Source: Pseudomonadota bacterium
Lineage (GTDB): Bacteria; Desulfobacterota; Syntrophia; Syntrophales; UBA5619
DNA length: 15,180 nucleotides
Assembly: GCA_018896355.1 (NCBI GenBank)
Contig: JAHIMW010000062.1
Coordinates: 1 to 15,180 of the forward strand
Reading direction: 5' to 3'
Shown here: piece after piece, positions 1 through 7,610 of the stretch
How the letters are laid out: the number at the start of each line of letters is the position of its first letter
Numbering within the stretch: position 1 is the stretch's first letter
Notes under the pieces: model-generated
Seen by the model: the letters and a program-made list of their open reading frames with translations, nothing else
Database searches by the model: none
Told to the model about the DNA's origin: nothing
Made by a program: the position numbers and the translations under genes

Positions 1-882
1 GGTGTCGGCGCCCAATTCTTTCTTCACCCAGAGGCACATCGTTTTCAACGCCTCCGTCTGATCATTTTCCGTGGGGATGACAAGGTTGGTGATCTCCAGG
101 TGGATCTTCTCTCTCTTGAGGGTCTTGAGGGTCTCCAAGACCGGATTGAGCTCCCCGCCGCACAATTTTCGGTAAAAAGAATCCGAAAACCCCTTGAGAT
201 CGATATTGGCCGCACTGAGGACCCGGCATAGGTCGCGCAGGGGGGCCGGATTGATGAAGCCGTTGGAATGGCAGACGTTGAGAAGCCCCGCTTCCTTTAC
301 GAGCCGACCGGTGTCCAGCATGTATTCGAAAAAGATCACCGGCTCCACGTAGGTGTAGGCCACGGAGCGGGCCCGCATCTCCCTGGCCTTCTTAACTACA
401 AGCTCCGGCGGGAAATCGTAGTTGTAGAGGTCCTCCGGGGAGGCCTGGGAGATTGCCCAATTCTGGCAGAATTTGCAATGAAAATTGCATCCGGCGGTGG
501 CCAGGGAAAAGGAGGTCGTGCCGGGAAGGACATGAAAGAAGGGTTTCTTTTCGATGGGGTCCAGATTGACCGCGCAGGGATTCCCGTAGACCAGGCTGTA
601 ATATTTTCCATCCCGGTTCTCCCGCACCCTGCAGAAACCCCGGCTGCCCTTGGGGACCCGGCAGCGCCTCGGGCAGAGTTCGCAGCGGATTTCCCCTCCC
701 TCCATCTGGGTGAAATGGGACGCCGGTTTGGTTTTGATAAGGCCTTTTTTGGCCAATTGGGCCCGCCCGATTTTTGGAAAACCCAGGAGGCTCGCCGCCG
801 GGACCAGACAGACACCCGCCCCGCAAAAACGCAGAAAGTCCCGCTTGGTCATTTTGCGCCCGACTCCGCCTTCGCCCCCCAT
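1..882 (-). CDS. amrS: AmmeMemoRadiSam-type radical SAM enzyme (partial, runs off left edge)
   Basis: Reading the minus strand from ATG 882 gives 294 codons open to base 1, so the C-terminus is missing. An N-terminal cysteine cluster (CELCPRRC, then GFC; Cys67, 70, 74, 84) precedes the radical SAM motif CNFHCKFCQNW (Cys132, 136, 139), which would bind the SAM-cleaving [4Fe-4S] cluster. This layout and the CQNWAIS sequence are typical of the AmrS family, which usually works with Memo and AMMECR1 proteins; its substrate is not established. GGGAGAGG at about 885-892 supports the 882 start; ATG 852 is an alternative. Residues 12-33 (TKRDFLRFCGAGVC, then hydrophobic) resemble a Tat signal or membrane anchor with KR in place of RR, unusual for an oxygen-sensitive enzyme. 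It lies 50 bp behind a paralogous radical SAM gene and is probably cotranscribed with it. Memo and AMMECR1 partners, if linked, would lie beyond the edge. Confidence 0.88.
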   Translation of the reverse strand, partial: MGGEGGVGRKMTKRDFLRFCGAGVCLVPAASLLGFPKIGRAQLAKKGLIKTKPASHFTQMEGGEIRCELCPRRCRVPKGSRGFCRVRENRDGKYYSLVYGNPCAVNLDPIEKKPFFHVLPGTTSFSLATAGCNFHCKFCQNWAISQASPEDLYNYDFPPELVVKKAREMRARSVAYTYVEPVIFFEYMLDTGRLVKEAGLLNVCHSNGFINPAPLRDLCRVLSAANIDLKGFSDSFYRKLCGGELNPVLETLKTLKREKIHLEITNLVIPTENDQTEALKTMCLWVKKELGADT

Positions 883-932
883 CGGCCTCTCCCGTAAAAA
901 CGATTCTCTTATCGTAACCTGACTTGCAGCGC

Positions 933-1988
933 TCAGTTTCCCCGGGAGCGCCGGTAAATTTTGTATGTCGCCATGGATTTGGCGTCGAGGTTGATCAGGC
1001 CGGCTTTTTTTGCCCAATCGATCGCCTCCACGAATTCCTTTGCGGTGATTCCCCGGGCGAGCTCCGGATATTCATAGGCCTTGTAGTCCACGCGGTATTG
1101 GGCCATGATGTTCACATAGGTGGATCTGGGAAGATTTTCCGCCACCCATTTGACGAATTTCTCCGTGTCGGCCACCCGGTTGGGCATGACCAAGTGCCGG
1201 ATGAGGAGCCCCCGGAGGGCAAATCCGTTCCTGTCGTTCTTGAGCGCCCCCACCTGCCGTTGCATTTCCAGGACCGCCCTTTGGGTCACTTCCGGATAGT
1301 CGGAGGCGCCGGAGGAGTATTTCGCCGCCTTTGCGGGATCCATGAATTTAATATCAGGTTTATAGATGTCCACGACGCCCTCCAGGATCTTCAGTATTTC
1401 CACCCGTTCATACCCGCTGGTATTGTAGTACAGGGGCAGCCGGAGCCCTTTTGTCAGGGCAATCCTGACGGCGTTGAGGATGTTTGGCATGACATGGGTG
1501 GGGGTAACCACATTGATGTTGTGACAACCGATCTTCTGGAGGTCGAGCATCATCTCCGCCAGGGATTCATCGCCGATTTCCTCCCCCCGCCCCTCATGGG
1601 CGATGGGCCAGTTCTGGCAGAAGATGCAGCGGAGGTTGCAGTTGGAGAAAAATATGGTGCCGGATCCGCGTATTCCCGAGATCGGTTCTTCTTCGCCAAA
1701 ATGGGGGTGATGGCTGAAAATAACGGGACGGAGCGGCGCCCGGCAGAACCCCTTATCGCCCTTGCGGCGATTCACCCCGCAGCGCCTCGGACAGAGCTGG
1801 CAATTCTCGAAGATCCCGTAGGCCTGCTCGATCTTCCGGGCGAGTTTCCCCTCTTTCTCAAGTTTGGCATAGGCGGGCTGCCACGGTTCTTCCTGCCTTT
1901 GCCGGCCGTGAAGGTCCCTGGGAAGGAGGAGCGCCGGCCCTCCCAAAAGGAGACAGCCTTTCATAAAGTCCCGACGCGTGAACCCCAT
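933..1988 (-). CDS. PflX-like radical SAM protein with Tat signal (COG1313 type)
   Basis: This is a complete 351-residue protein. Residues 4-11 are TRRDFMKG followed by a hydrophobic run (CLLLGGPALLLP), a good twin-arginine signal. An N-terminal cluster CQLCPRRC plus GFC (Cys63, 66, 70, 82) is followed by CNLRCIFCQNW (Cys117, 121, 124), the [4Fe-4S]/SAM site. The body (for example YYNTSGYE and DIYKPDIKFMD) matches the COG1313/PflX family of radical SAM proteins related to pyruvate-formate-lyase activating enzymes; the substrate is unknown. It shares architecture with the downstream amrS gene and is probably an ancient duplicate. The start is chosen because the Tat signal begins there and a purine-rich GGGGGGTGGGG lies just upstream. 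The reading frame stays open upstream of the ATG into a transporter remnant, so a fusion start cannot be formally excluded. Export or membrane anchoring is an inference from the signal alone. Confidence 0.85.
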   Translation of the reverse strand: MGFTRRDFMKGCLLLGGPALLLPRDLHGRQRQEEPWQPAYAKLEKEGKLARKIEQAYGIFENCQLCPRRCGVNRRKGDKGFCRAPLRPVIFSHHPHFGEEEPISGIRGSGTIFFSNCNLRCIFCQNWPIAHEGRGEEIGDESLAEMMLDLQKIGCHNINVVTPTHVMPNILNAVRIALTKGLRLPLYYNTSGYERVEILKILEGVVDIYKPDIKFMDPAKAAKYSSGASDYPEVTQRAVLEMQRQVGALKNDRNGFALRGLLIRHLVMPNRVADTEKFVKWVAENLPRSTYVNIMAQYRVDYKAYEYPELARGITAKEFVEAIDWAKKAGLINLDAKSMATYKIYRRSRGN

Positions 1989-2171
1989 ATTGCCCCACCC
2001 CCCTTTTTTCTCCTCCAGCAGACAGGCCGGAAGGCGGCTTTCGTCGCACCGCCCGCCGCAGGGTTCGATGTGAATGTTTAAGCTGGCCTTGGAGAAGTGT
2101 CATTTGATGCTTTCGGACAGTTCGTCCGTAATGCGGTGCGAGGCCTCCACGGACATCTCCGGATCAACCTT
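1989..2171 (-). pseudogene. C-terminal remnant of a cation diffusion facilitator (CDF) transporter
   Basis: Translated on the minus strand from 2171, the sequence reads KVDPEMSVEASHRITDELS, then ESIK, TGA stop (2102-2100), then HFSKASLNIHIEPCGGRC and DESRLPACLLEEKK. This is the typical cytoplasmic C-terminal end of CDF metal transporters: VDPEMSVEEAH, a helix, then NIHIEPC with a Cys-rich tail. Homologues usually have a basic residue where the TGA stands, so a CGA-to-TGA change is plausible. No transmembrane part is present: homology stops at 2171 and a promoter lies just upstream. The frame runs on, without a stop, into the radical SAM ATG at 1988. I judge it a decayed fragment that now serves as an untranslated leader. 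The family call comes from memory of the motif and needs a database comparison. Confidence 0.65.
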
Positions 2172-2211
2172 GTTTGTTTGATTTGATAAGGTATTTCTTT
2201 CGATTGGTGGA

Positions 2212-2240
2212 AGTATAGGGGGGCTGTTTTTGCGTGTCAA
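2212..2240 (-). promoter_or_regulatory. Sigma-70 promoter for the radical SAM pair
   Basis: On the minus strand, TTGACA (2240-2235) is separated by exactly 17 bp from TATACT (2217-2212), nearly the consensus. Transcription would start near 2205, giving a leader of about 215 nt that contains the CDF remnant before the radical SAM start at 1988. The promoter lies only 6 bp beyond the stop codon of the upstream hydrolase gene, so the radical SAM genes need not depend on read-through. Confidence 0.75.
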
Positions 2241-2246
2241 GGGATA

Positions 2247-3536
2247 TTATGCTGGCATCAAACCTCTCATCATGATATCGTCCAGCCAGTCAAGAATCCG
2301 CGCATTCGATATAAGAATGGCTCCCATCTGACAGTGTTCTTCCGCCCCTTCCTCTATTGTAAACAACATAAAGTCCTTCGGTGGCTTGAGGGCCTCGAAG
2401 AGCATCCTTGCCTGCCCCGGCATGTCTCTGTCTGCTTCAGAATCAACGATAAGAATGGGGCAGCTGATCTTCGCTGCCACGGCCTTCATGGTATAAGATC
2501 GTGTCATCTTGAGCCATTCGCTTGGGGATTTGGCATGGAAGGTAAACATGCCGTTTGCCATTGCCCACCGAAAAGAGGGGTCCGATTTCATTTTGGCATA
2601 TATTGCCTTGTCGATCTCTTCAGCACCCTTTTGCGTATCAAGAGAAATCTCGTCTTCCGGCTTCAAACGAGCTGTCATGTGAAAATCGTACACACCTCCG
2701 TTGGCAATACACGCCTTAATCCTCTTTTCAAAGGCGGCGGCCCGGGGAGCAAGGTAACCACCGAAGCTGATACCCATCAGGGCAATGCTCTTCGCGTCAA
2801 CCTCCTTCCGGGTAATGGCATAATCCACTACAGGCGTCACTACCGTTTCCCAGTTGGGTCGAAAGGGCAGCTTCTGTACCCTGATCACGCCGCCCTGCCC
2901 CGGTCCTTCAAAGAGGAGAACATTATACCCCCGTTTAACGGCAAAGTAAGCAGTTTCAAAATAGATCTCTTCTCCCGTACCGTCAAAACCCGAGTGAACA
3001 ATCAATAAGGGTCTCTTTGTACCCGACCTGTCGACGAGGCACAGATATCCAGGCAATGTCTTTCCTTCAAAGGGGATTTCGACAGGTAATATCGGGTGAT
3101 CGGCCAGTTTTGCCGCTTTTAGAAAGCTGTCCCGGCCTTTCTTCCAGACCGACACAATTCGCGGATCTTCAGGATTGGTATGAAGGAAAAATTCGGCTGT
3201 CCGGTAATAGTTGGAAGCATTGAAAAACTCCTGCCTCGCACTGATTTTCCGGCCTCGTGCAAGGAAATCATCTCCCGCCTTCCCGCGCTGTTCCGCAGTC
3301 TTCATCCATTCCCGGTACCAACTCTCATCGTCTCCTTCCTTGATGGCGTATGCTGTTTTAAGAACTTCACCTATGTCTGCGCCTCCGCTTACGGCATAGC
3401 CCAGAGCCCGCAGCGTCTGGAATGAATACTGCGAGTCCTTAAAGACCAGTTCCATCGCAAACAAATTGCCTGCCGTTAATGGATATAGTGCGAATAACCA
3501 TGCTGAAATAATGATAAGATTCGATATTCTCTTCAT
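2247..3536 (-). CDS. Secreted alpha/beta hydrolase, FrsA / 2,6-dihydropseudooxynicotine hydrolase-like
   Basis: This is a 429-residue protein. Residues 1-27 form a signal peptide (KR, a hydrophobic core, then a TAGNLFA-type cleavage region). A helical cap-like N-terminal part (about 30-150) precedes the alpha/beta hydrolase fold. HSGFDGTGEE (181-190) is the oxyanion region typical of this family. GISFGG (255-260) gives nucleophile Ser257, IVDSEADRD (363-371) supplies the acid, and EEHCQ (399-403) gives His401. Family members cleave C-C, ester or amide bonds; the substrate here cannot be inferred. The start at 3536 is chosen for the strong GGAAGGAGG 7 nt upstream and the signal peptide right after it; an upstream in-frame ATG at 3572 is not favoured. 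It follows the asparaginase gene with about 116 bp between. Its base composition looks less GC-rich than the ABC and homocysteine genes. Confidence 0.8.
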   Translation of the reverse strand: MKRISNLIIISAWLFALYPLTAGNLFAMELVFKDSQYSFQTLRALGYAVSGGADIGEVLKTAYAIKEGDDESWYREWMKTAEQRGKAGDDFLARGRKISARQEFFNASNYYRTAEFFLHTNPEDPRIVSVWKKGRDSFLKAAKLADHPILPVEIPFEGKTLPGYLCLVDRSGTKRPLLIVHSGFDGTGEEIYFETAYFAVKRGYNVLLFEGPGQGGVIRVQKLPFRPNWETVVTPVVDYAITRKEVDAKSIALMGISFGGYLAPRAAAFEKRIKACIANGGVYDFHMTARLKPEDEISLDTQKGAEEIDKAIYAKMKSDPSFRWAMANGMFTFHAKSPSEWLKMTRSYTMKAVAAKISCPILIVDSEADRDMPGQARMLFEALKPPKDFMLFTIEEGAEEHCQMGAILISNARILDWLDDIMMRGLMPA

Positions 3537-3553
3537 AAGACAACCTCCTTCCT

Positions 3554-3595
3554 TTAAACATCCTCTTGGCATGGTCGGCTAAACCGTTTTTCCAT
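3554..3595 (-). CDS. Possible 13-codon leader ORF before the hydrolase
   Basis: On the minus strand a strong ribosome-binding site (CAGGAGGGGAA) immediately precedes ATG 3595. The ORF has 13 sense codons (MEKRFSRPCQEDV), and its TAA stop directly abuts the AGGAAGGAGG that serves the hydrolase start at 3536. This arrangement fits translational coupling or a leader peptide. It could equally be the debris of an older gene start. There is no family evidence. Confidence 0.3.
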   Translation of the reverse strand: MEKRFSRPCQEDV

Positions 3596-3652
3596 TTCCC
3601 CTCCTGTTGGAATCCTGGTGGAAAAAGCAAGAGATCCGCATACAAATACCTA

Positions 3653-4729
3653 TCAATACGCGTAGAAAATGCGTTGGATGTCCTTTGTATTGATCGTTTT
3701 GGTAAGCGCCAGCATCAACAGAATACGCGCTTTTTGCGGATTCAGGGTGTCGGAGACAACGAAGTCGAGTTCATCATCGTTGGCCTCGCCATTTCGGGCA
3801 ACAATGCCTTGACCGACACGGCTTGAACGCACGATGATGACACCCTGCTTGCGTGCTTCGACCAATGCAGATTTGACCGGATCCGCCAGGCTGCCGTCTC
3901 CCGTACCAGCGTAAATTATTCCTTTGGCGCCCGCCGCCATGAATGCATCAACGGCGATACGGTTCACATTCGCATAGCCATAAACGATGTCGACTTGCGG
4001 CAGAACATCAAGCTGCATGACGTCGAATTCGCTATCTGCAGTGTGCTTGCGGGTGGATTGACGATAAAAGATAGGCCTGTTGTCCTGCATGTAGCCGAGT
4101 AATCCGAGTTCCGGGGTCTTGAAGGTGTCCAGGGTCGATGTATTGGTCTTTGTTACTTCACGCGCGGCATTAATTTGATCGTTCAGTGCGACCAGCACAC
4201 CTTTGCCTCTGGCTTCCCGACTGCCTGCGAGCAATACAGCATTATATAGATTGATCGGTCCGTCAGCGGAAAGCGCGGTGGATGGGCGCATCGCACCAAC
4301 AATCACGACAGGCTTTCTGCTTTTTACCACCAGGTTGAGGAAGTAAGCGGTTTCCTCGATTGTATCTGTACCATGTGTGACAACGATGCCGTCCACGTCT
4401 TTCTGCGCGAGCAAGGTGTTGACGCGCTTGGCGAGCTTGAGCCAAGAGTCATTGTTGATGTTCTCGCTGGCGATCTGAAACACTTGTTCGCCTTTCACGT
4501 TGGCAACCTTCTTCAGTTCCGGCACCGCTGTGATGAGCCGATCTACTGCCACTGTAGCCGCTGTGTAACCTACCGTCGTGGTGCTGGTAGCGCCTGTGCC
4601 GGCAATGGTTCCGCCGGTTGCCAGAACCATCACGTTAGGCAGTTTCCCTTGCGCCTGCACCAGCGAAATGGTGAAAAGGATCGCACATAAAAGCATCAAT
4701 ACCTGTCGATAGATATTTCGGTGCAACAT
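3653..4729 (-). CDS. ansB: Type II (periplasmic) L-asparaginase
   Basis: This 358-residue protein hydrolyses L-asparagine to aspartate and ammonia. Residues 1-26 are a signal peptide ending VQA before QGKLPN, so the mature enzyme is periplasmic. Catalytic and binding residues align with E. coli AnsB: Thr41 in LATGGTIAG (T12), Tyr55 (Y25), the SEN region near residue 89, Thr121-Asp122 in THGTDTIEET (T89-D90) and Lys194 in REVTKTNT (K162). VGAMRPSTALSADGPINLYN and the LNPQKARILL tail are also diagnostic. The start at 4729 is supported by CAGGGAG 7 nt upstream and by signal-peptide placement; an open extension to 4843 has no ribosome-binding site. It sits about 110 bp downstream of the kinase gene in the same orientation and may be cotranscribed with it. 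Export of an asparaginase suggests scavenging of external amino acids. Confidence 0.93.
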   Translation of the reverse strand: MLHRNIYRQVLMLLCAILFTISLVQAQGKLPNVMVLATGGTIAGTGATSTTTVGYTAATVAVDRLITAVPELKKVANVKGEQVFQIASENINNDSWLKLAKRVNTLLAQKDVDGIVVTHGTDTIEETAYFLNLVVKSRKPVVIVGAMRPSTALSADGPINLYNAVLLAGSREARGKGVLVALNDQINAAREVTKTNTSTLDTFKTPELGLLGYMQDNRPIFYRQSTRKHTADSEFDVMQLDVLPQVDIVYGYANVNRIAVDAFMAAGAKGIIYAGTGDGSLADPVKSALVEARKQGVIIVRSSRVGQGIVARNGEANDDELDFVVSDTLNPQKARILLMLALTKTINTKDIQRIFYAY

Positions 4730-4839
4730 AAAAATACTCCCTGCGAAATTCTCCTGCCCCCCTCGGGCGGCGTACAGGCCCTCCCCTTGAAGTGGAACAT
4801 GAAGTTCAAAATCCCTTTGGTCTTTTCGCTGAACGATGG

Positions 4840-5757
4840 TCACCCGTTCAGCCTCTCGCGGAATTCATCCGGGGTGAAACGGTATTCCTGGGTACCGTAG
4901 CACTCGACGGCAAAGGAGGCGCATACACTGCCCATTCGGGCGCATTGCTCGATATCCTTGCCCTGAACAAGGCCGCTGATCAGGCCGCCCCTATAGGAAT
5001 CGCCGGCGCCTGTAGGGTCCTCTACCTTTTTTGCCTTGACGGGGAAAATGCCGATTTCACTGTCCGGCATGGAAACCTGCGACCCCAACTCTCCGAGGGT
5101 GGTGATGATCGTCCCGGCCAGTCCCAGCAGGGCTTCCTTGCCTAATCCGGTCTTGCTGATGATCAGGGTCAGCTCGTAATCATTGACGATGAGGATCCTG
5201 CACCCCTCCATGGCCCGGACCAGCTCTTTAGCCTCCCACATGGGCAGAGATTGCCCGGGGTCAAATATGTAATCGATTCCCCTAACTTTGCATGCCTGTG
5301 GGTAATTCATCATGTCTTCAAGATTTCCGGGAGAGACGATCACGATGGTTTCTTTGGGCGGGAGCTTGTCGAAGTCCAGTGCAGAGGAATATCTCATGGC
5401 CCCGGGGTTGAATCCGGTGATCTGGTTGTCGGCCCGGTCGGTGGTGATATAGGCGCCGGCCGTGAATTCTCCACCGATGACTTTGATGTTTTCCGTGGAG
5501 ATCCCGTTTTTCGCCAGCCATTCGAAGTACCGTTGATAATCATGGCCGATCGTGGCGGAGATGACCGGTTTTTCGCCCATAAGCGTGAGCGCATATGCAA
5601 TATTGCCCGCCGTGCCGCCGCATCTTTCCTTCATGCCGCTGACCTGGAAACAGACGTTCAACGCATGAATTTTGTCGGGCAGGATGTGATCTGAGAAGTA
5701 TCCCGGGAAAACCATAATTCGGTCATATGCCAGTGATCCGGAAACAATGATATTCAT
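4840..5757 (-). CDS. PfkB-family carbohydrate/nucleoside kinase (adenosine kinase-like)
   Basis: This 305-residue kinase starts MNIIVSGSLAYDRIMVFPG, a typical PfkB beginning. GGTAGNIAYAL (47-57) is the glycine-rich substrate-lid motif, NDYE (192-195) contributes to Mg/phosphate binding, and DPTGAGDSYRGG (247-258) is the anion hole, with Asp253 as catalytic base. The family transfers phosphate from ATP to a sugar or nucleoside hydroxyl. The short sequence and YDRIM start resemble adenosine-kinase-like members of anaerobes and archaea, but substrate identity is uncertain. The start at 5757 is preferred because the fold begins there, although the nearby GAAAGG site is weak; ATG 5832 would add 25 residues without family support. 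A promoter at 5869-5897 drives it, with a leader of about 105 nt. Confidence 0.82.
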   Translation of the reverse strand: MNIIVSGSLAYDRIMVFPGYFSDHILPDKIHALNVCFQVSGMKERCGGTAGNIAYALTLMGEKPVISATIGHDYQRYFEWLAKNGISTENIKVIGGEFTAGAYITTDRADNQITGFNPGAMRYSSALDFDKLPPKETIVIVSPGNLEDMMNYPQACKVRGIDYIFDPGQSLPMWEAKELVRAMEGCRILIVNDYELTLIISKTGLGKEALLGLAGTIITTLGELGSQVSMPDSEIGIFPVKAKKVEDPTGAGDSYRGGLISGLVQGKDIEQCARMGSVCASFAVECYGTQEYRFTPDEFRERLNG

Positions 5758-5868
5758 GCGTTCAAGCCTTTCAAATCGATTCGCGGTCATCCTGAGCGAT
5801 ACAGCGCAACCACTCACGGGCGCCGGTTTCATTCTTTTGCCCGCGGTTCAATAAAGAGGGTTGTAGTA

Positions 5869-5897
5869 ACCATAGGTAATATCAGGTGGGGTGTCAA
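5869..5897 (-). promoter_or_regulatory. Promoter for the kinase (leftward half of a divergent pair)
   Basis: On the minus strand, TTGACA (5897-5892), a 17-bp spacer, then TATGGT (5874-5869). Its -35 box lies 29 bp from the -35 box of the rightward promoter, so a regulator bound between them could control both directions. Confidence 0.6.
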
Positions 5898-5926
5898 ATC
5901 TATTTTGCCATGTTTTTCGGTATTGC

Positions 5927-5955
5927 TTGACATACGGCTTCGCATTTCGTACATT
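5927..5955 (+). promoter_or_regulatory. Promoter for the VOC / homocysteine operon
   Basis: TTGACA (5927-5932), a 17-bp spacer, then TACATT (5950-5955). Transcription would begin near 5962, leaving about 32 nt before the VOC start codon. That is too short for a SAM riboswitch, which often controls methionine genes. Confidence 0.65.
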
Positions 5956-5993
5956 CACCCCCGTCTAAAAAAGCAATCAGAAAAGGAGCACCC

Positions 5994-6383
5994 ATGACGC
6001 CAATCTATCACTTTGATCATGTCCATATCCTGAGCAAAGATCCGCAGGCGACCGCCCAGTATTTCCACAAAATGTTCGATGCAAAAATCATCGAATCCGT
6101 CGAGCCTGACGGAAAACCACGGGTCGACGTGGAGATGAACGGCCTGTTCATCTTCATTTTCCCGGTCGGCCCCGGGGAAAACATTCCGACCGGTCCCGAC
6201 GGGCGTTACATCGGCCTCGATCACTTCGGGCTGCGGGTGGACAACCTGGATGAGACGGCCGCCGAATTGAAGCGGCGTGGGGCGGAATTTGTGGTTGAGC
6301 CCGTCGTGAGACGGCCCGGCCTCAAGATCTCCTTTATTCGCGGCCCTGAAAATACTCGGATTGAATTGCTGGAGCGTAGCTGA
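5994..6383 (+). CDS. VOC-superfamily (glyoxalase/bleomycin-resistance fold) metalloprotein
   Basis: This is a 129-residue single-domain protein with the paired beta-alpha-beta-beta-beta pattern of the vicinal oxygen chelate fold. It begins FDHVHILSKDPQATAQYF and has a second half starting GLDHFGLRVDNLDETAAEL. Predicted metal ligands are His9, His77 and Glu124 (TRIELLE). AAAAGGAG lies 6-7 nt before ATG 5994. VOC proteins include glyoxalase I, methylmalonyl-CoA epimerase and dioxygenases; the specific reaction cannot be read from this sequence. It is the first gene after the promoter and only 36 bp ahead of HcyBio, so it is likely cotranscribed with the homocysteine genes. A supporting role there is inference. 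Confidence 0.82.
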   Translation: MTPIYHFDHVHILSKDPQATAQYFHKMFDAKIIESVEPDGKPRVDVEMNGLFIFIFPVGPGENIPTGPDGRYIGLDHFGLRVDNLDETAAELKRRGAEFVVEPVVRRPGLKISFIRGPENTRIELLERS

Positions 6384-6419
6384 TTGGAACGCGGCTGATC
6401 TTTGATGGGAAATGAAATC

Positions 6420-7610
6420 ATGAAAACCTATGAACAGATCAACGATCGAATCGAGTCCGGGAAAGCCGTGGTGTTGACGGCCGATGAGATCATGGATTAC
6501 GTGGACAAAAAGGGGCTCAAGGCCGCGGCCAAAGAGGTGGACGTCGTCACAACGGCCACATTCGGCCCGATGTGTTCGTCAGGCTGCTTTTTGAACTTCG
6601 GACATTCCAAGCCGAAGATCCGGATGTCCGAGGCATGGGTCGCCGATGTTCTGGTTTACACCGGCATTGCCGCCGTGGATGTCTACCTGGGGTGCACACA
6701 GCTTCGCCACGGAGACCCGGCCAACATGTATCCGCCCGGTGAGTTCCGGTACGGCGGCGGTCACGTGATGGAGGATCTCGTGGCGGGGAAAACGCTACAG
6801 CTCTTCGCCCTTTCCTACGGCACGGACTGTTATCCGCTCCGGGAGATCCGCACATATTTCTCCATCCAGGACCTGAATCAGGCGATCATGGTCAATCCGC
6901 GAAACTGCTACCAGAACTACAATGTGGCGATTAACCGTTCTGACCGGACGATATACACCTACATGGGCAAACTCGAACCCGATCAGAAAAACGGAAACTA
7001 CTGTTCTGCGGGGCAGATCTCGCCTCTGCTCAACGACCCTTTCTATGAAACCATCGGCGTAGGCACGCGCGTCTGGTTGGCCGGGGCGCACGGACATGTG
7101 TACGCTGAGGGTACGCAGCATGCCGGCGGCGTCGCCCGGACGCCGGACGGTTTGCCGATGGGCGGAGCGGGAACGCTGGCGCTGACCGGCGACATGAAAC
7201 AGATGAAGAAGGAGTTCGTTCGGGGCGTCAGCTTCATCGGATATGGGGTTTCGCTTGCGCTGGGGATCGGAATCCCCATTCCCATACTCAATGAAGAGGT
7301 CCTGAGGCGAGCCTGCGTGCGCGACCGGGACATTCTGGCCCCGGTGGTTGATTACGGCGTCGATTATCCGCAAAATACGGGCAACGTCATCGGTCACGTC
7401 AGCTACGAGCAATTGCGCACCGGCCAGATCCAGGTCGACGGCAAGACGATCGAAGTCGGCTCGTTGTCTTCCTACTATAAGGCATTGGAAGTTGCGAATC
7501 TGCTGGCGGATGAAATCCGACGGGGAGATTTCCGGCTTGCCGCTCCGATTGCCCCTCTGTGTAGAGACACAAAAATGAGGCCGCTTGTAAAGAGGGGGAA
7601 TAACCGATGA
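6420..7610 (+). CDS. Homocysteine biosynthesis protein HcyBio (DUF39 / COG1900)
   Basis: This 396-residue protein matches the HcyBio family across its length: the start MKTYEQINDRIESGKAVVLT, TFGPMCSSGCFLNFGHSKPK (47-66), the YGTDCYP motif (133-139), the GAHGHVYAEGTQH region and a GIGIPIPILNEE segment. In Methanosarcina (MA1821) this family acts with a NIL-ferredoxin to form homocysteine from aspartate semialdehyde and sulfide, with cysteine persulfide chemistry. Cys52 and Cys137 are the best candidates for those cysteines. I chose ATG 6420, which matches the family N-terminus and has GGGA upstream; TTG 6402 and ATG 6405 are in frame but weaker. The stop overlaps the next start as ATGA (7607-7610), so translation of the pair is coupled. 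No gene symbol is in common use. Confidence 0.9.
   Translation: MKTYEQINDRIESGKAVVLTADEIMDYVDKKGLKAAAKEVDVVTTATFGPMCSSGCFLNFGHSKPKIRMSEAWVADVLVYTGIAAVDVYLGCTQLRHGDPANMYPPGEFRYGGGHVMEDLVAGKTLQLFALSYGTDCYPLREIRTYFSIQDLNQAIMVNPRNCYQNYNVAINRSDRTIYTYMGKLEPDQKNGNYCSAGQISPLLNDPFYETIGVGTRVWLAGAHGHVYAEGTQHAGGVARTPDGLPMGGAGTLALTGDMKQMKKEFVRGVSFIGYGVSLALGIGIPIPILNEEVLRRACVRDRDILAPVVDYGVDYPQNTGNVIGHVSYEQLRTGQIQVDGKTIEVGSLSSYYKALEVANLLADEIRRGDFRLAAPIAPLCRDTKMRPLVKRGNNR

Noticed and set aside
924..2081. Plus-strand 385-codon open frame opposite the PflX-like gene
   Set aside because: It is antisense to a gene with clear radical SAM motifs, has no recognisable domains, and reads as a GC-rich shadow.
1858..2103. 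Minus-strand 81-codon frame starting at 2103
   Set aside because: It is out of frame with both the CDF remnant and the radical SAM gene, and has no domain-like sequence.
5962..5993. Possible SAM-type riboswitch before the homocysteine operon
   Set aside because: The predicted leader is only about 32 nt and shows no suitable stem structure.
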